From Polynucleobacter sp. MG-6-Vaara-E2 (GTDB taxonomy: Bacteria > Pseudomonadota > Gammaproteobacteria > Burkholderiales > Burkholderiaceae), in assembly GCF_018687695.1 (NCBI RefSeq), contig NZ_CP061303.1:744001-808000 (forward strand): 64,000 bases of DNA, read 5' to 3'. How positions within the stretch are numbered: the first letter of the stretch is position 1; each line of letters starts with the position of its first letter. Position numbers and translations under genes: made by a program. The notes under the pieces are model-generated. The model was given only the letters and a program-made list of their open reading frames with translations, ran no database searches and was not told the origin of the DNA. Below, piece after piece: positions 45,293 to 52,803 of the stretch.

Positions 45293-46831
45293 ATGTGCGG
45301 CGTTGTCGGAACTGTTTCCCACTCACCAGTAAATCAACTTCTCTATGATGCGTTGCTGCTATTGCAACACCGCGGCCAAGATGCCGCTGGTATCGCAACG
45401 ATGAATGGCAATTCATTCACAATGCATAAAGCAAATGGTTTAGTTCGCGACGTATTTAGAACGCGTAATATGCGTAGCTTGGTTGGTAACGCAGGTATCG
45501 GTCAGGTACGTTATCCAACTGCTGGATCAGCTAGCAGTGAAGAAGAAGCACAACCGTTCTATGTAAGTGCACCTTATGGCATTATTTTGGCTCACAACGG
45601 CAATCTCACAAACGCACCGAGCTTACGTGTTGAGATGGCTTATCGTGACCGTCGTCACATCAATACTAGCTCTGATACTGAAGTATTGCTGAACGTTCTA
45701 GCTGACGAACTCCAAAAAGAAACCAATAGCGCTGCCCTTGATGAGGGCGCAATGTTTAATGCGGTTACTGGTGTGGCAAGTCGGGTTAAAGGTTCATACG
45801 CGGTGGTCTCTTTGATTGCTGGCTATGGTTTATTGGCATTCCGCGACCCCTTTGGTATTCGTCCTTTGTGTATTGGTCGTATTGATACACCGCAAGGCCC
45901 TGAATGGATGGTTGCTTCAGAGTCTGTTGCGCTAGAAGGTCTCGGTTTTACTTTTGTGCGTGACGTTAATCCTGGCGAAGCAATCTATATTGACTTAGAC
46001 GGTAACTTTTATGCGCGTCAATGCGTACCCAACGCAGTTCTAACGCCTTGTATATTTGAGTATGTCTATATGGCTCGTCCAGATTCCACAATTGATGGTG
46101 TCACGGTTTATAACGTGCGCATGCGCATGGGTGATTATTTGGCAGAGAAGATTCGCAAGGAAACGAATGTCGCTGAGATCGATGTGGTCATGCCAATACC
46201 GGACTCTAGTCGTCCTGCAGCTATGCAGGTGGCCAAAAAATTGGGTGTCGATTACCGTGAAGGCTTCTTTAAGAACCGTTACATCGGTCGTACCTTCATC
46301 ATGCCTGGTCAAGCAGTACGTAAGAAGTCAGTTCGTCAAAAGCTCAACGCGATGCGTATTGAATTTAAAGATAAAACGGTTTTGATCGTTGACGACTCTA
46401 TTGTGCGCGGCACTACCTCATTTGAGATTGTGCAGATGGCACGTGAGTCTGGTGCAAAGAAAGTGATCTTTGCTTCTGCAGCGCCTCCTGTGCGATTCCC
46501 GAATGTATACGGCATTGATATGCCAACCCGCAGCGAGTTAGTTGCCTATGGCCGTACCGATGAAGAAATCAATAAGATGATTGGTGCAGATCAACTCATC
46601 TATCAAAACGTTGAAGATATGAAGCAGGCGGTGCGGGATATCAATCCAGGTATTAAGAACTTTGAAGCCTCTTGTTTTGATGGCAATTACATTACCGGTG
46701 ATATCAATGATTCGTATTTAGATGCACTGGAAGCGCAACGCAATTCCTCTGCGGCTAAGGCTGATCGCCAACGAGATTCCAGCGACTTTGCACGCTCTCA
46801 GCTCCATCTCCATTTAGCTACCGAAGACTAA
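45293..46831 (+). CDS. purF: Amidophosphoribosyltransferase
   Basis: The first committed step of purine synthesis, converting PRPP and glutamine to phosphoribosylamine. The 512 residues begin MCGVVG, with Cys2 as the glutaminase nucleophile, then QHRGQDAAGIAT. The phosphoribosyltransferase site is VLIVDDSIVRGTTSFEIV. It starts 4 bases after cvpA. Confidence 0.97.
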   Translation: MCGVVGTVSHSPVNQLLYDALLLLQHRGQDAAGIATMNGNSFTMHKANGLVRDVFRTRNMRSLVGNAGIGQVRYPTAGSASSEEEAQPFYVSAPYGIILAHNGNLTNAPSLRVEMAYRDRRHINTSSDTEVLLNVLADELQKETNSAALDEGAMFNAVTGVASRVKGSYAVVSLIAGYGLLAFRDPFGIRPLCIGRIDTPQGPEWMVASESVALEGLGFTFVRDVNPGEAIYIDLDGNFYARQCVPNAVLTPCIFEYVYMARPDSTIDGVTVYNVRMRMGDYLAEKIRKETNVAEIDVVMPIPDSSRPAAMQVAKKLGVDYREGFFKNRYIGRTFIMPGQAVRKKSVRQKLNAMRIEFKDKTVLIVDDSIVRGTTSFEIVQMARESGAKKVIFASAAPPVRFPNVYGIDMPTRSELVAYGRTDEEINKMIGADQLIYQNVEDMKQAVRDINPGIKNFEASCFDGNYITGDINDSYLDALEAQRNSSAAKADRQRDSSDFARSQLHLHLATED

Positions 46832-46843
46832 AAAGCGACAGGA

Positions 46844-46865
46844 ATTTGCCTCTTAGGAGGCAAAT
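46844..46865. terminator. Hairpin between purF and metZ
   Basis: The perfect 9-base stem ATTTGCCTC/GAGGCAAAT encloses TTAG. No T run follows on either strand, so it may be a weak terminator, a processing site or an attenuator of metZ. The right arm includes most of a GGAGG sequence. Confidence 0.45.
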
Positions 46866-46891
46866 CTGTAATTCGGTGTCAAAATAGCTGT

Positions 46892-48100
46892 ATGAAGAGC
46901 AAAACTACCCGTAAAAAACCTGATTTTTCCAAGCTTGCGCTAGAGACCTTAGCGGTCCGCGCTGGCACACGTCGCACCGCTGAATATCAAGAACATTCAG
47001 AGGCGATGTTTCTAACTTCAAGTTTTTGTTTTGATAGCGCTGAGTTAGCTGCCGATGGATTTGCTCACGCCGACCAAGGTTTTATCTACTCACGCTTTAC
47101 CAATCCAACAGTGAGCATGTTCCAGGATCGCTTGGCAGCATTGGAGGGTGGAGAAGCCTGTATTGCCACTGCTTCTGGTATGTCGGCGATTTTGACAATG
47201 GCAATGGCGCATTTGCAAGCTGGTGATCATGTCATTTGCTCGCGTTCAGTATTTGGTGCCACGATTCAGTTGTTCACCAATATTCTTGGCCGCTTTGGAA
47301 TTACGACGACCTATGTTGACTTGGCTGATGTCAAGTCATGGCAGGCTGCTGTTCAGCCTAATACCAAGCTGTTCTACTTAGAAACACCATCTAATCCATT
47401 AACCGAGATTGCGGATATTAAAGCAATTGCGAAGATTGCCAAGAAAGCAGGCGCTTTATTTGCAGTCGACAACTGCTTTTGCACCCCAGCCCTACAAAAG
47501 CCATTGGCTTTGGGTGCTGACGTTGTCATACATTCAGCAACAAAGTATTTAGATGGCCAAGGTAGGGTAGTTGGAGGCGCAATTGTGGGTAGCAATGACT
47601 TTGTCATGGGCAAAGTATTTCCATACGTTCGTACTGCTGGGCCAACTCTCTCTGCCTTTAATGCCTGGGTATTTTTAAAGGGACTGGAGACGCTTGAGCT
47701 TCGTATGAAGCAACAAAGTCAGAATGCACTTGCCTTGGCTCAGTGGCTAGAGAAACAGCCTGGCGTTGAACGTGTTTATCATCCTGGCTTGAAATCTCAT
47801 CCTCAGCACGCATTAGCAATGCGTCAGCAAAAAGAGGGCGGAGCAATTTTGTCTTTCACCTTAAAGGGTGGCAAGAAGGCTGCATTCAAACTCATTAATC
47901 AAACCAAGCTATGCTCAATTACTGCAAACTTGGGTGACACTCGCACAACCATTACGCACCCTGCAACAACGACTCATTGCCGTGTAAGTCCTGAGGCTCG
48001 CAAAGCTGCAGGCATCTCTGATGGCTTAGTGCGCATTGCGGTTGGCCTTGAGAATATCAACGACCTTAAGGCTGATTTAGTTGGTGGACTCAAAAAGTAA
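46892..48100 (+). CDS. metZ: O-succinylhomoserine sulfhydrylase
   Basis: A PLP enzyme of the Cys/Met metabolism family (402 residues) making homocysteine directly from O-succinylhomoserine and sulfide. Sequence: YSRFTNPTVSMFQDRLAALEGGE, ATASGMSAIL, PLP Lys in IHSATKYLDGQGRVVGG, and LGDTRTTITHPATTTHCRV. The position after purF is typical for MetZ in beta- and gammaproteobacteria. MetY/MetB function cannot be fully excluded. Confidence 0.92.
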   Translation: MKSKTTRKKPDFSKLALETLAVRAGTRRTAEYQEHSEAMFLTSSFCFDSAELAADGFAHADQGFIYSRFTNPTVSMFQDRLAALEGGEACIATASGMSAILTMAMAHLQAGDHVICSRSVFGATIQLFTNILGRFGITTTYVDLADVKSWQAAVQPNTKLFYLETPSNPLTEIADIKAIAKIAKKAGALFAVDNCFCTPALQKPLALGADVVIHSATKYLDGQGRVVGGAIVGSNDFVMGKVFPYVRTAGPTLSAFNAWVFLKGLETLELRMKQQSQNALALAQWLEKQPGVERVYHPGLKSHPQHALAMRQQKEGGAILSFTLKGGKKAAFKLINQTKLCSITANLGDTRTTITHPATTTHCRVSPEARKAAGISDGLVRIAVGLENINDLKADLVGGLKK

Positions 48101-48122
48101 TCAAATACATCAAGACAAGCCC

Positions 48123-48740
48123 ATGGGTTTTGCGGATGCTACTCAGTTTTGGAATGAACGCTTTGATAAAGATGAGTTTATTTTCGGAAAAGAGCCTAAC
48201 GAATATCTGGTCGAGAAGACCCATCAATATCTCAAGCCAAATGACAAAGTTCTTTGTATAGCTGACGGAGAAGGTCGTAATGGAGTTTGGCTGGCTAAGC
48301 AAGGTATGCGAGTAGTTGGCTTTGATGCATCGAACATTGCACTGGCAAAAGCAAAACAGTTCGCTAAGGATAATCAAGTCGAGGTCGAGTATTCGTTCTC
48401 GGATACTGATAGTTATGCTTGGCCCGAAAATACTTATGATGCAGTGATTGGGATCTTCATACAGTTCGCAGATCCAGCAATGCGCACCAGAATATTTCAG
48501 CAATCATATAAGGCGACTAAGCCAGGCGGACTCTTTATCCTGCAGGGCTATACTCCTAAGCAGCTCGAATACAAAACTGGTGGTCCATCTTTAATTGAGC
48601 ATCTGTACACAGAAGAGTTGATTAGGGATCTTGCTAAAGAGTTTCAGATTCTAGAGCTCGTTAGCTACGAGAAAGAGCTTTCTGAAGGCCCAAGACATAC
48701 CGGCATGTCCGCAATATTAGGCTTGGTTTGTAAAAAATGA
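48123..48740 (+). CDS. SAM-dependent methyltransferase
   Basis: A 205-residue class I methyltransferase. Motif I reads VLCIADGEGRNGVWLAKQG, with VVGFDASNIALAKAKQFA and YDAVIGIFIQFADP following. The opening FWNERFDKDEFIFGKEPNEYL is seen in TehB-like and thiol or tellurite methyltransferases. The substrate is unknown. ATG 48123 is preferred over one at 48081 that overlaps metZ by 20 bases. It begins the accessory segment and is followed by the FNR-like gene after 10 bases. Confidence 0.85.
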   Translation: MGFADATQFWNERFDKDEFIFGKEPNEYLVEKTHQYLKPNDKVLCIADGEGRNGVWLAKQGMRVVGFDASNIALAKAKQFAKDNQVEVEYSFSDTDSYAWPENTYDAVIGIFIQFADPAMRTRIFQQSYKATKPGGLFILQGYTPKQLEYKTGGPSLIEHLYTEELIRDLAKEFQILELVSYEKELSEGPRHTGMSAILGLVCKK

Positions 48741-48750
48741 GTAGTTTCGT

Positions 48751-49467
48751 ATGAAGACTATCGAAATTAAAAGTGCATGGCAGGGCAATAGCGATTGCAA
48801 TGCATGCTCTATTCGCAGTTCTGCGCTTTTTGCTGAATTGAATGAAGAAGATTTTTCTAAGATTCATTCACCAATCGATGATTTACGATACGAGGCAAAT
48901 TCAGGTATTTACGCACAGGGGGATTCTGCAGAACATTTGTATACCTTACGCGAAGGCTATATCAAGTTGCTGCATATCAATTCCGACGGCTCAAGCAGAA
49001 TAGTGCGGCTTGTCATGCCTGGTGATTTATTTGGTATGGAGGCTCTGTTGGGTGAGAGTTATGCGCATTCTGCTGCAGCTTTATCCAATATTCACCTGTG
49101 CCGCATTCCAAAAGCGATTATTTCCAGCTTGGGTGAAGAGTCCCCACGCTTACATCGTCAAATTGTAAAAAAATGGGGTGAAGCACTGGCTCAGTCTGAG
49201 TCTTGGTTTTCAGAGATCAATACCGGAAGAATCGAAGTGCGTCTAGCCCGATTTTTCTTGCGAATTGCTAAGATCTCAGGTGATATGGCAGTTGCGCCAC
49301 TCTTTAAGAGAGAGGATATGGGCTTAATGATGGACGTGAAGTTTGAAACTATCAGTAGAGCTCTTGCTTCAATGGCGGAGCAGGGCTTAATTTCCAATAT
49401 CGGAAAGTTAAGCATTCAAATTCCGAGTATAAAAAAGCTTGAAAGCTTTTCACAAGCTGGTGTTTAA
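48751..49467 (+). CDS. CRP/FNR-family regulator with FNR-type DNA recognition
   Basis: A 238-residue regulator: cyclic-nucleotide-like sensor domain (about 25-140), dimerisation helix and C-terminal HTH. The recognition helix holds E199-T-I-S202-R203, the E-xx-SR pattern that lets FNR read TTGAT. Cysteines C16, C19 and C117 align with FNR C20, C23 and C122, but the position of the fourth ligand (FNR C29) is Ala25 or nearby Ser, so a standard four-Cys [4Fe-4S] cluster cannot form. It could sense another redox or sulfur signal. A strong terminator follows. Confidence 0.88.
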   Translation: MKTIEIKSAWQGNSDCNACSIRSSALFAELNEEDFSKIHSPIDDLRYEANSGIYAQGDSAEHLYTLREGYIKLLHINSDGSSRIVRLVMPGDLFGMEALLGESYAHSAAALSNIHLCRIPKAIISSLGEESPRLHRQIVKKWGEALAQSESWFSEINTGRIEVRLARFFLRIAKISGDMAVAPLFKREDMGLMMDVKFETISRALASMAEQGLISNIGKLSIQIPSIKKLESFSQAGV

Positions 49468-49470
49468 AAA

Positions 49471-49500
49471 TTAAAAAGACTGCCTTGGCAGTCTTTTTAA
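49471..49500. terminator. Bidirectional terminator after the FNR-like gene
   Basis: A 14-base perfect stem TTAAAAAGACTGCC/GGCAGTCTTTTTAA around TT has T runs on both strands. It ends the FNR-like gene and the convergent HiPIP gene. Confidence 0.92.
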
Positions 49501-49536
49501 TGATCGAAACAATTCGACTAAAACCTGATTGCTAGC

Positions 49537-49845
49537 TTAAGCTTTCTTAGCATAAGCAGAGCACCAACCTTTACCTGCAACCTTCTTTGTTCCAAATAAT
49601 GAACAGCCACCAGTTGCATCGCCTGCTTTGCCTTGGAACAATGCACAGTTATCGCATTCTTGGCCGGCAGCGTATTTTGCATACTTAGCTTTATCGACTG
49701 TAGTTGCATTAGCCTTGTAACCAAGAGCAGCAGCTTGTGGATCTGATTCAGCAACCATTGCTTGAGCTTGAACTTTACCGTTCAATGCAAGGGTGCAAGC
49801 ACCAGCAGCAGACAAAATCATAAATTGGCGACGACTATTTTTCAT
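49537..49845 (-). CDS. High-potential iron-sulfur protein (HiPIP)
   Basis: A 102-residue periplasmic electron carrier. The RRQFM twin-arginine-type leader (about 1-28) exports the folded protein. The mature part has exactly four Cys in C-x2-C-x13-C-x13-C (starting CDNCALF, ending GWCSAYAKK), the HiPIP cluster signature. HiPIPs donate electrons to reaction centres or cytochrome oxidases and often accompany sulfur oxidation. It is convergent with the FNR-like gene. The 191 bases upstream hold no gene. Confidence 0.93.
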   Translation of the reverse strand: MKNSRRQFMILSAAGACTLALNGKVQAQAMVAESDPQAAALGYKANATTVDKAKYAKYAAGQECDNCALFQGKAGDATGGCSLFGTKKVAGKGWCSAYAKKA

Positions 49846-49975
49846 AAGAGTTCCAGTGTTTGGGTAAATAAAAAGTCTAAATAACTAGCTATACGGCATA
49901 TTAAAGGGGATAACTCCACCATCAATAGGGGTTTCTCAGTATTAAGTTTAACCAGACTTGGGCTCACACTAACCA

Positions 49976-49996
49976 AATATGCATAAATGCGTATAG
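49976..49996. promoter_or_regulatory. ATGCAT/ATGCGT motif upstream of the rhodanese gene
   Basis: ATATGCAT-AA-ATGCGTAT (49977-49994) is a near-palindrome with arms ATATGCAT and ATGCGTAT, 43 bases before the rhodanese start. A similar ATATATGC arrangement covers the start of the second ArsR gene at 57155-57178. Possibly a shared operator, with no stronger evidence. Confidence 0.3.
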
Positions 49997-50036
49997 AAGC
50001 ATTTAAAACAGGTGTTTATCCAAATTAAGGGGTTTT

Positions 50037-50621
50037 ATGAAAAAGTTTCTCTCTCTTGGCCTGATGTTGTTTTCAGGTCTCGCCGCAGCGCAAACCAGTG
50101 CGTCAGCAAATCCAGAGCTGCTACAAATTATTGATAAGTCCACCAACTTCGTGGTTAAAACAGCCAAAGGTCCAGTTGAGATCACACGCGTAATGACACC
50201 TTGTGCGAAAAATAAAGGTTGGCTACAGCCTTTAATTCCAATTAAGGGTGTTGTGCCGGTTGATGAAATTGATGTTCTTAACGCATTAAATGATAAGGAT
50301 TCGCTAGTTGTTGATATGCGAGTGGTTGATGATCGCGTTAAAGGCACTATCCCTGGCTCTATCGGTATTCCTTACACTGAAGTGGCCATGCGCATGGATG
50401 AATTAGGTTGCAAAAAGCCAGCGACTGGTTCAACTAAATGGGACTGCTCTAAGGCGAAGAAGGTTTATGCCTTTTGTAACGGCCCTGTTTGCCCACAAAG
50501 TCCTATGGCGATGGCTGCTATGACTCGCGATGGTTTTCCTGCAACCAAGATTTATTACTACCGTGGCGGCATGCTTGATTGGGATGCATTGGGTCTAACC
50601 ACCATTAAAGGCGAGTTTTAA
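50037..50621 (+). CDS. Secreted rhodanese-domain protein
   Basis: A 194-residue single-domain sulfurtransferase with signal peptide MKKFLSLGLMLFSGLAAAQ, so it acts in the periplasm. The catalytic loop is AFCNGPVCPQS with the persulfide Cys at 147 and a second Cys at 152. VDMRVVDDRVKGTIPGSIGIPY is the fold marker. It may handle sulfane sulfur for the Sox system. A terminator follows, so it is monocistronic. Confidence 0.88.
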   Translation: MKKFLSLGLMLFSGLAAAQTSASANPELLQIIDKSTNFVVKTAKGPVEITRVMTPCAKNKGWLQPLIPIKGVVPVDEIDVLNALNDKDSLVVDMRVVDDRVKGTIPGSIGIPYTEVAMRMDELGCKKPATGSTKWDCSKAKKVYAFCNGPVCPQSPMAMAAMTRDGFPATKIYYYRGGMLDWDALGLTTIKGEF

Positions 50622-50650
50622 ACTAAGCTTTATTGATATTGATGAGAACA

Positions 50651-50672
50651 GGGGGCCTAGGCCCCCTTTTTT
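50651..50672 (+). terminator. Rho-independent terminator of the rhodanese gene
   Basis: Stem GGGGGCC/GGCCCCC around TA (50651-50666) followed by six T. It is strong and points to the plus strand. Confidence 0.93.
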
Positions 50673-50693
50673 ATTGCCCTCAAGCTGAATTTC

Positions 50694-50707
50694 ATGATGT
50701 AGATCAA
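50694..50707. promoter_or_regulatory. FNR-type box upstream of the permease genes
   Basis: ATGAT-GTAG-ATCAA differs at only one base from the FNR consensus TTGAT-N4-ATCAA. It lies about 35 bases upstream of the -35 element, roughly -70 from the inferred start, a class I activator position. The FNR-like gene 1.2 kb away has the matching recognition residues. Confidence 0.55.
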
Positions 50708-50735
50708 ATATTTCATGCTATTAGGTTTGAATGTC

Positions 50736-50763
50736 TTGACATTGCATTCAGATAATATAGTAT
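50736..50763 (+). promoter_or_regulatory. Promoter of the sulfur permease operon
   Basis: TTGACA (50736-50741) with TAGTAT (50758-50763) 16 bases away; a GTATAT at 18 bases is an alternative. The following 30 bases are nearly pure A/T and hold the palindromes AATATATATATT (50767-50778) and TTAAATATTTAA (50780-50791), plausible ArsR-type repressor sites. Confidence 0.5.
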
Positions 50764-50806
50764 ATAAATATATATATTATTAAATATTTAAATGAAATGA
50801 GAAAAT

Positions 50807-51334
50807 ATGGTTAACAAGGTAGAACAGGTTAAACCGGCGCCGTATATGAACCCACTTTTAGCGGGAATCCTTCTCGGAATGGTTTTGTTAGCCACTTTTG
50901 TAGTTACTGGCCATGGGCTGGGAGCTACAGGCTTTACGACACGCTTAACAGCGTGGGTTGGAATGTATGTTGCACCTTTAGTAACAAATACAAATGAATA
51001 CCTGGGCGGGATGGTTGAAGAGGGCAAGCCATTAAATGCATGGATTACTTGGCAAGTCATTGGCGTAGCTCTTGGGGCGCTTACTTCTGCATTTTTTGCG
51101 AGCAGAATTCAATTCAAGATGGACGGAGCAAAGTTTTTAGGTGGATCTAAGCGTCCATGGACAGCTCTTTTTGGTGGCGTGCTTGCGGGTTTTGGTGCAA
51201 GGATTGCGGCTGGCTGTACTAGTGGCCTCGGTTTATCCGGTGCAGCAGTACTAAGCCTGGCAGGCTTTACCTTCCTGGGAACATTCTTTGCGGTAGGCTT
51301 ATTGACAAGCCGTTTCTTGAAAGAGGAGAAATAA
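50807..51334 (+). CDS. YeeE/YedE-family protein, first half
   Basis: A 175-residue membrane protein of the YeeE/YedE (sulf_transp) family, with about four or five helices and the motif GFGARIAAGCTSGLGLSG containing the Cys thought to bind thiosulfate in TsuA. Full-length TsuA is double-sized; here the protein is split into two adjacent genes, as in PmpA/PmpB-type pairs. With the next gene it probably brings thiosulfate or other sulfur compounds across the inner membrane. AAATGAGAAA-type weak ribosome site. Confidence 0.88.
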   Translation: MVNKVEQVKPAPYMNPLLAGILLGMVLLATFVVTGHGLGATGFTTRLTAWVGMYVAPLVTNTNEYLGGMVEEGKPLNAWITWQVIGVALGALTSAFFASRIQFKMDGAKFLGGSKRPWTALFGGVLAGFGARIAAGCTSGLGLSGAAVLSLAGFTFLGTFFAVGLLTSRFLKEEK

Positions 51335-51335
51335 G

Positions 51336-51902
51336 ATGAGTGAAATTCTCTCAGGGCTTCTATTGGGTGGCGCTTTTGGCTATGTCTTGGAACGCGCCGG
51401 ATTCGGTAATCCTAATAAGTTGACTGGCCAATTTCGTCTAACAGATTGGTCTGTGTTTAAGGTGATGTTCACCGCCATTGTATTTGCTGCTGTTGGCCTT
51501 TTAATTTTGGAGCAGGTGGGTTTTGTAGATGCTGGTAATTTATTTGTACCACCTGCATTTTTAGGCGCCGCTGCTCTTGGTGGAGCATTTGTTGGTGCAG
51601 GCTTTGCAATTGGTGGATATTGCCCTGGAACCTCAGTCGTCGGTTTGATGTCTGGACGCATTGATGCGGCCATATTTTTGCTTGGCTTATTGTTAGGGAC
51701 CGTATTGTTTGCTGGCATCTATCCAAGCATCGAGTTCTTGACGACTTTGGGTGAATATGCAAAAGCAGATTCATTGCCTGACGCATTCCACATATCGGGT
51801 ATATCAATCGATGTTGGCTTGATTATTGCGGCCGTCGGAGTATTTATCTTGGGCTCTTGGATGGAGAAGAAGTCCAAAGGCCCGGTTAGTTCCCAGGTTT
51901 AA
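51336..51902 (+). CDS. YeeE/YedE-family protein, second half
   Basis: A 188-residue partner of the preceding protein, separated by one base. It carries the second signature GAGFAIGGYCPGTSVVG, with a conserved Cys, and about five helices. Together the two should form one permease. The target substrate (thiosulfate versus sulfide or selenium compounds) cannot be decided from sequence, but the sox context favours thiosulfate. Confidence 0.88.
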   Translation: MSEILSGLLLGGAFGYVLERAGFGNPNKLTGQFRLTDWSVFKVMFTAIVFAAVGLLILEQVGFVDAGNLFVPPAFLGAAALGGAFVGAGFAIGGYCPGTSVVGLMSGRIDAAIFLLGLLLGTVLFAGIYPSIEFLTTLGEYAKADSLPDAFHISGISIDVGLIIAAVGVFILGSWMEKKSKGPVSSQV

Positions 51903-51920
51903 TCAATTAAAAGGAAAGTT

Positions 51921-52154
51921 ATGTCTAAGAAATCAACAGTAGCTGCGTTGGCAATGGCTTTAGCTGGTTTGGCGGCTGCGCCATTGGCACATTCAGCAGA
52001 TGCCCCTGCTAATCCATCAGGCGCAGAGCAGAAGAACCCCTGCGGTCCTAAAAAAGAGTCGGCAAATCCATGCGGCCCTGCAAAGAAAAAAGCAGCTAAC
52101 CCATGTGGTCCTGCAAATCCTTGCGGCCCTAAAAAGCGTAAAGCTGCAGAGTAA
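51921..52154 (+). CDS. Secreted NPCGP-repeat protein, function unknown
   Basis: A 77-residue protein with a clear signal peptide (about 1-25, ends near AHSAD). The mature part of about 50 residues is made of four copies of NPCGP separated by Lys/Ala spacers, giving four Cys and no other obvious fold. I do not recognise a function. Four regularly spaced, Pro/Gly-flanked Cys in the periplasm could bind copper or another soft metal, or carry sulfane sulfur. It is in the permease operon with AAAGGAAAG as ribosome site. Confidence 0.85.
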   Translation: MSKKSTVAALAMALAGLAAAPLAHSADAPANPSGAEQKNPCGPKKESANPCGPAKKKAANPCGPANPCGPKKRKAAE

Positions 52155-52166
52155 TTAAATATATAT

Positions 52167-52793
52167 ATGCTTACTCAATCTAATCTCTGGTTGGCCGCAC
52201 AAGCGCTAGCAAATATTCAGATGCGATATGCCGAAACCGGGCGCACCTTGAATGAAGCTGCTTTATGTGGCGCCAAGGATTTTATTGAGTGGCAGCACTA
52301 TCCAAGTAATGATCTTGTGGATGAGCATAGTGGTTATGAGTTCTACTACCATGCGCATTCTGCAAATGAAATGCCTAATGGTGAGCATGGCCATTTTCAT
52401 GTAATTAAACGTGATGCAAATATCTTTCATCATCTTATTGGCATTTCTTTAGACCAGAAGGGTTTGCCAGTTCGCTTATTTACCACTAACCAGTGGGTTA
52501 CCGGCGAAGAGATGGCTAATTCGGACATTGTCATCAAACTCACTAAAGAGTTTCAAGTGACCACAAAAGGTCGTATGGCTCCAGTAAGCAATTGGATTAG
52601 CGCTTTAATTCAATTATTTGCTGTAGAGATTGAGGGTTTGCTTTTAGAGCGAGATCATAAGATTACTCGACTAGTGGAAGAGCAGGGCAATCGTGAGCTG
52701 GTATTGAACTCAAAAAAGCATCATGTTTTAACAGAATGCAAGATTGATTTGATGGGTCGTCTTTCAGACAATTTGTTAGTTGTAAATTCATAA
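52167..52793 (+). CDS. DUF6969-like protein, function unknown
   Basis: A 208-residue protein without signal peptide or helices. The His/aromatic-rich core IEWQHYPSNDL...YYHAHSAN...GEHGHFHVI followed by HHLIGIS resembles what I remember as DUF6969. The clustered His residues suggest a metal or cofactor site. It has only a weak ribosome site and lies 12 bases after the NPCGP gene, in a sulfur-metabolism operon. No function should be assumed. Confidence 0.65.
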   Translation: MLTQSNLWLAAQALANIQMRYAETGRTLNEAALCGAKDFIEWQHYPSNDLVDEHSGYEFYYHAHSANEMPNGEHGHFHVIKRDANIFHHLIGISLDQKGLPVRLFTTNQWVTGEEMANSDIVIKLTKEFQVTTKGRMAPVSNWISALIQLFAVEIEGLLLERDHKITRLVEEQGNRELVLNSKKHHVLTECKIDLMGRLSDNLLVVNS

Positions 52794-52803
52794 GGGAGTA
52801 GAG

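Noticed and set aside
48081..48122. Earlier start for the methyltransferase
   Set aside because: It overlaps metZ and adds residues not conserved in the fold.
50760..50792. AT-rich run as an origin or CRISPR-like repeat
   Set aside because: Short, no repeat-spacer pattern, no DnaA boxes seen; best read as a promoter region.
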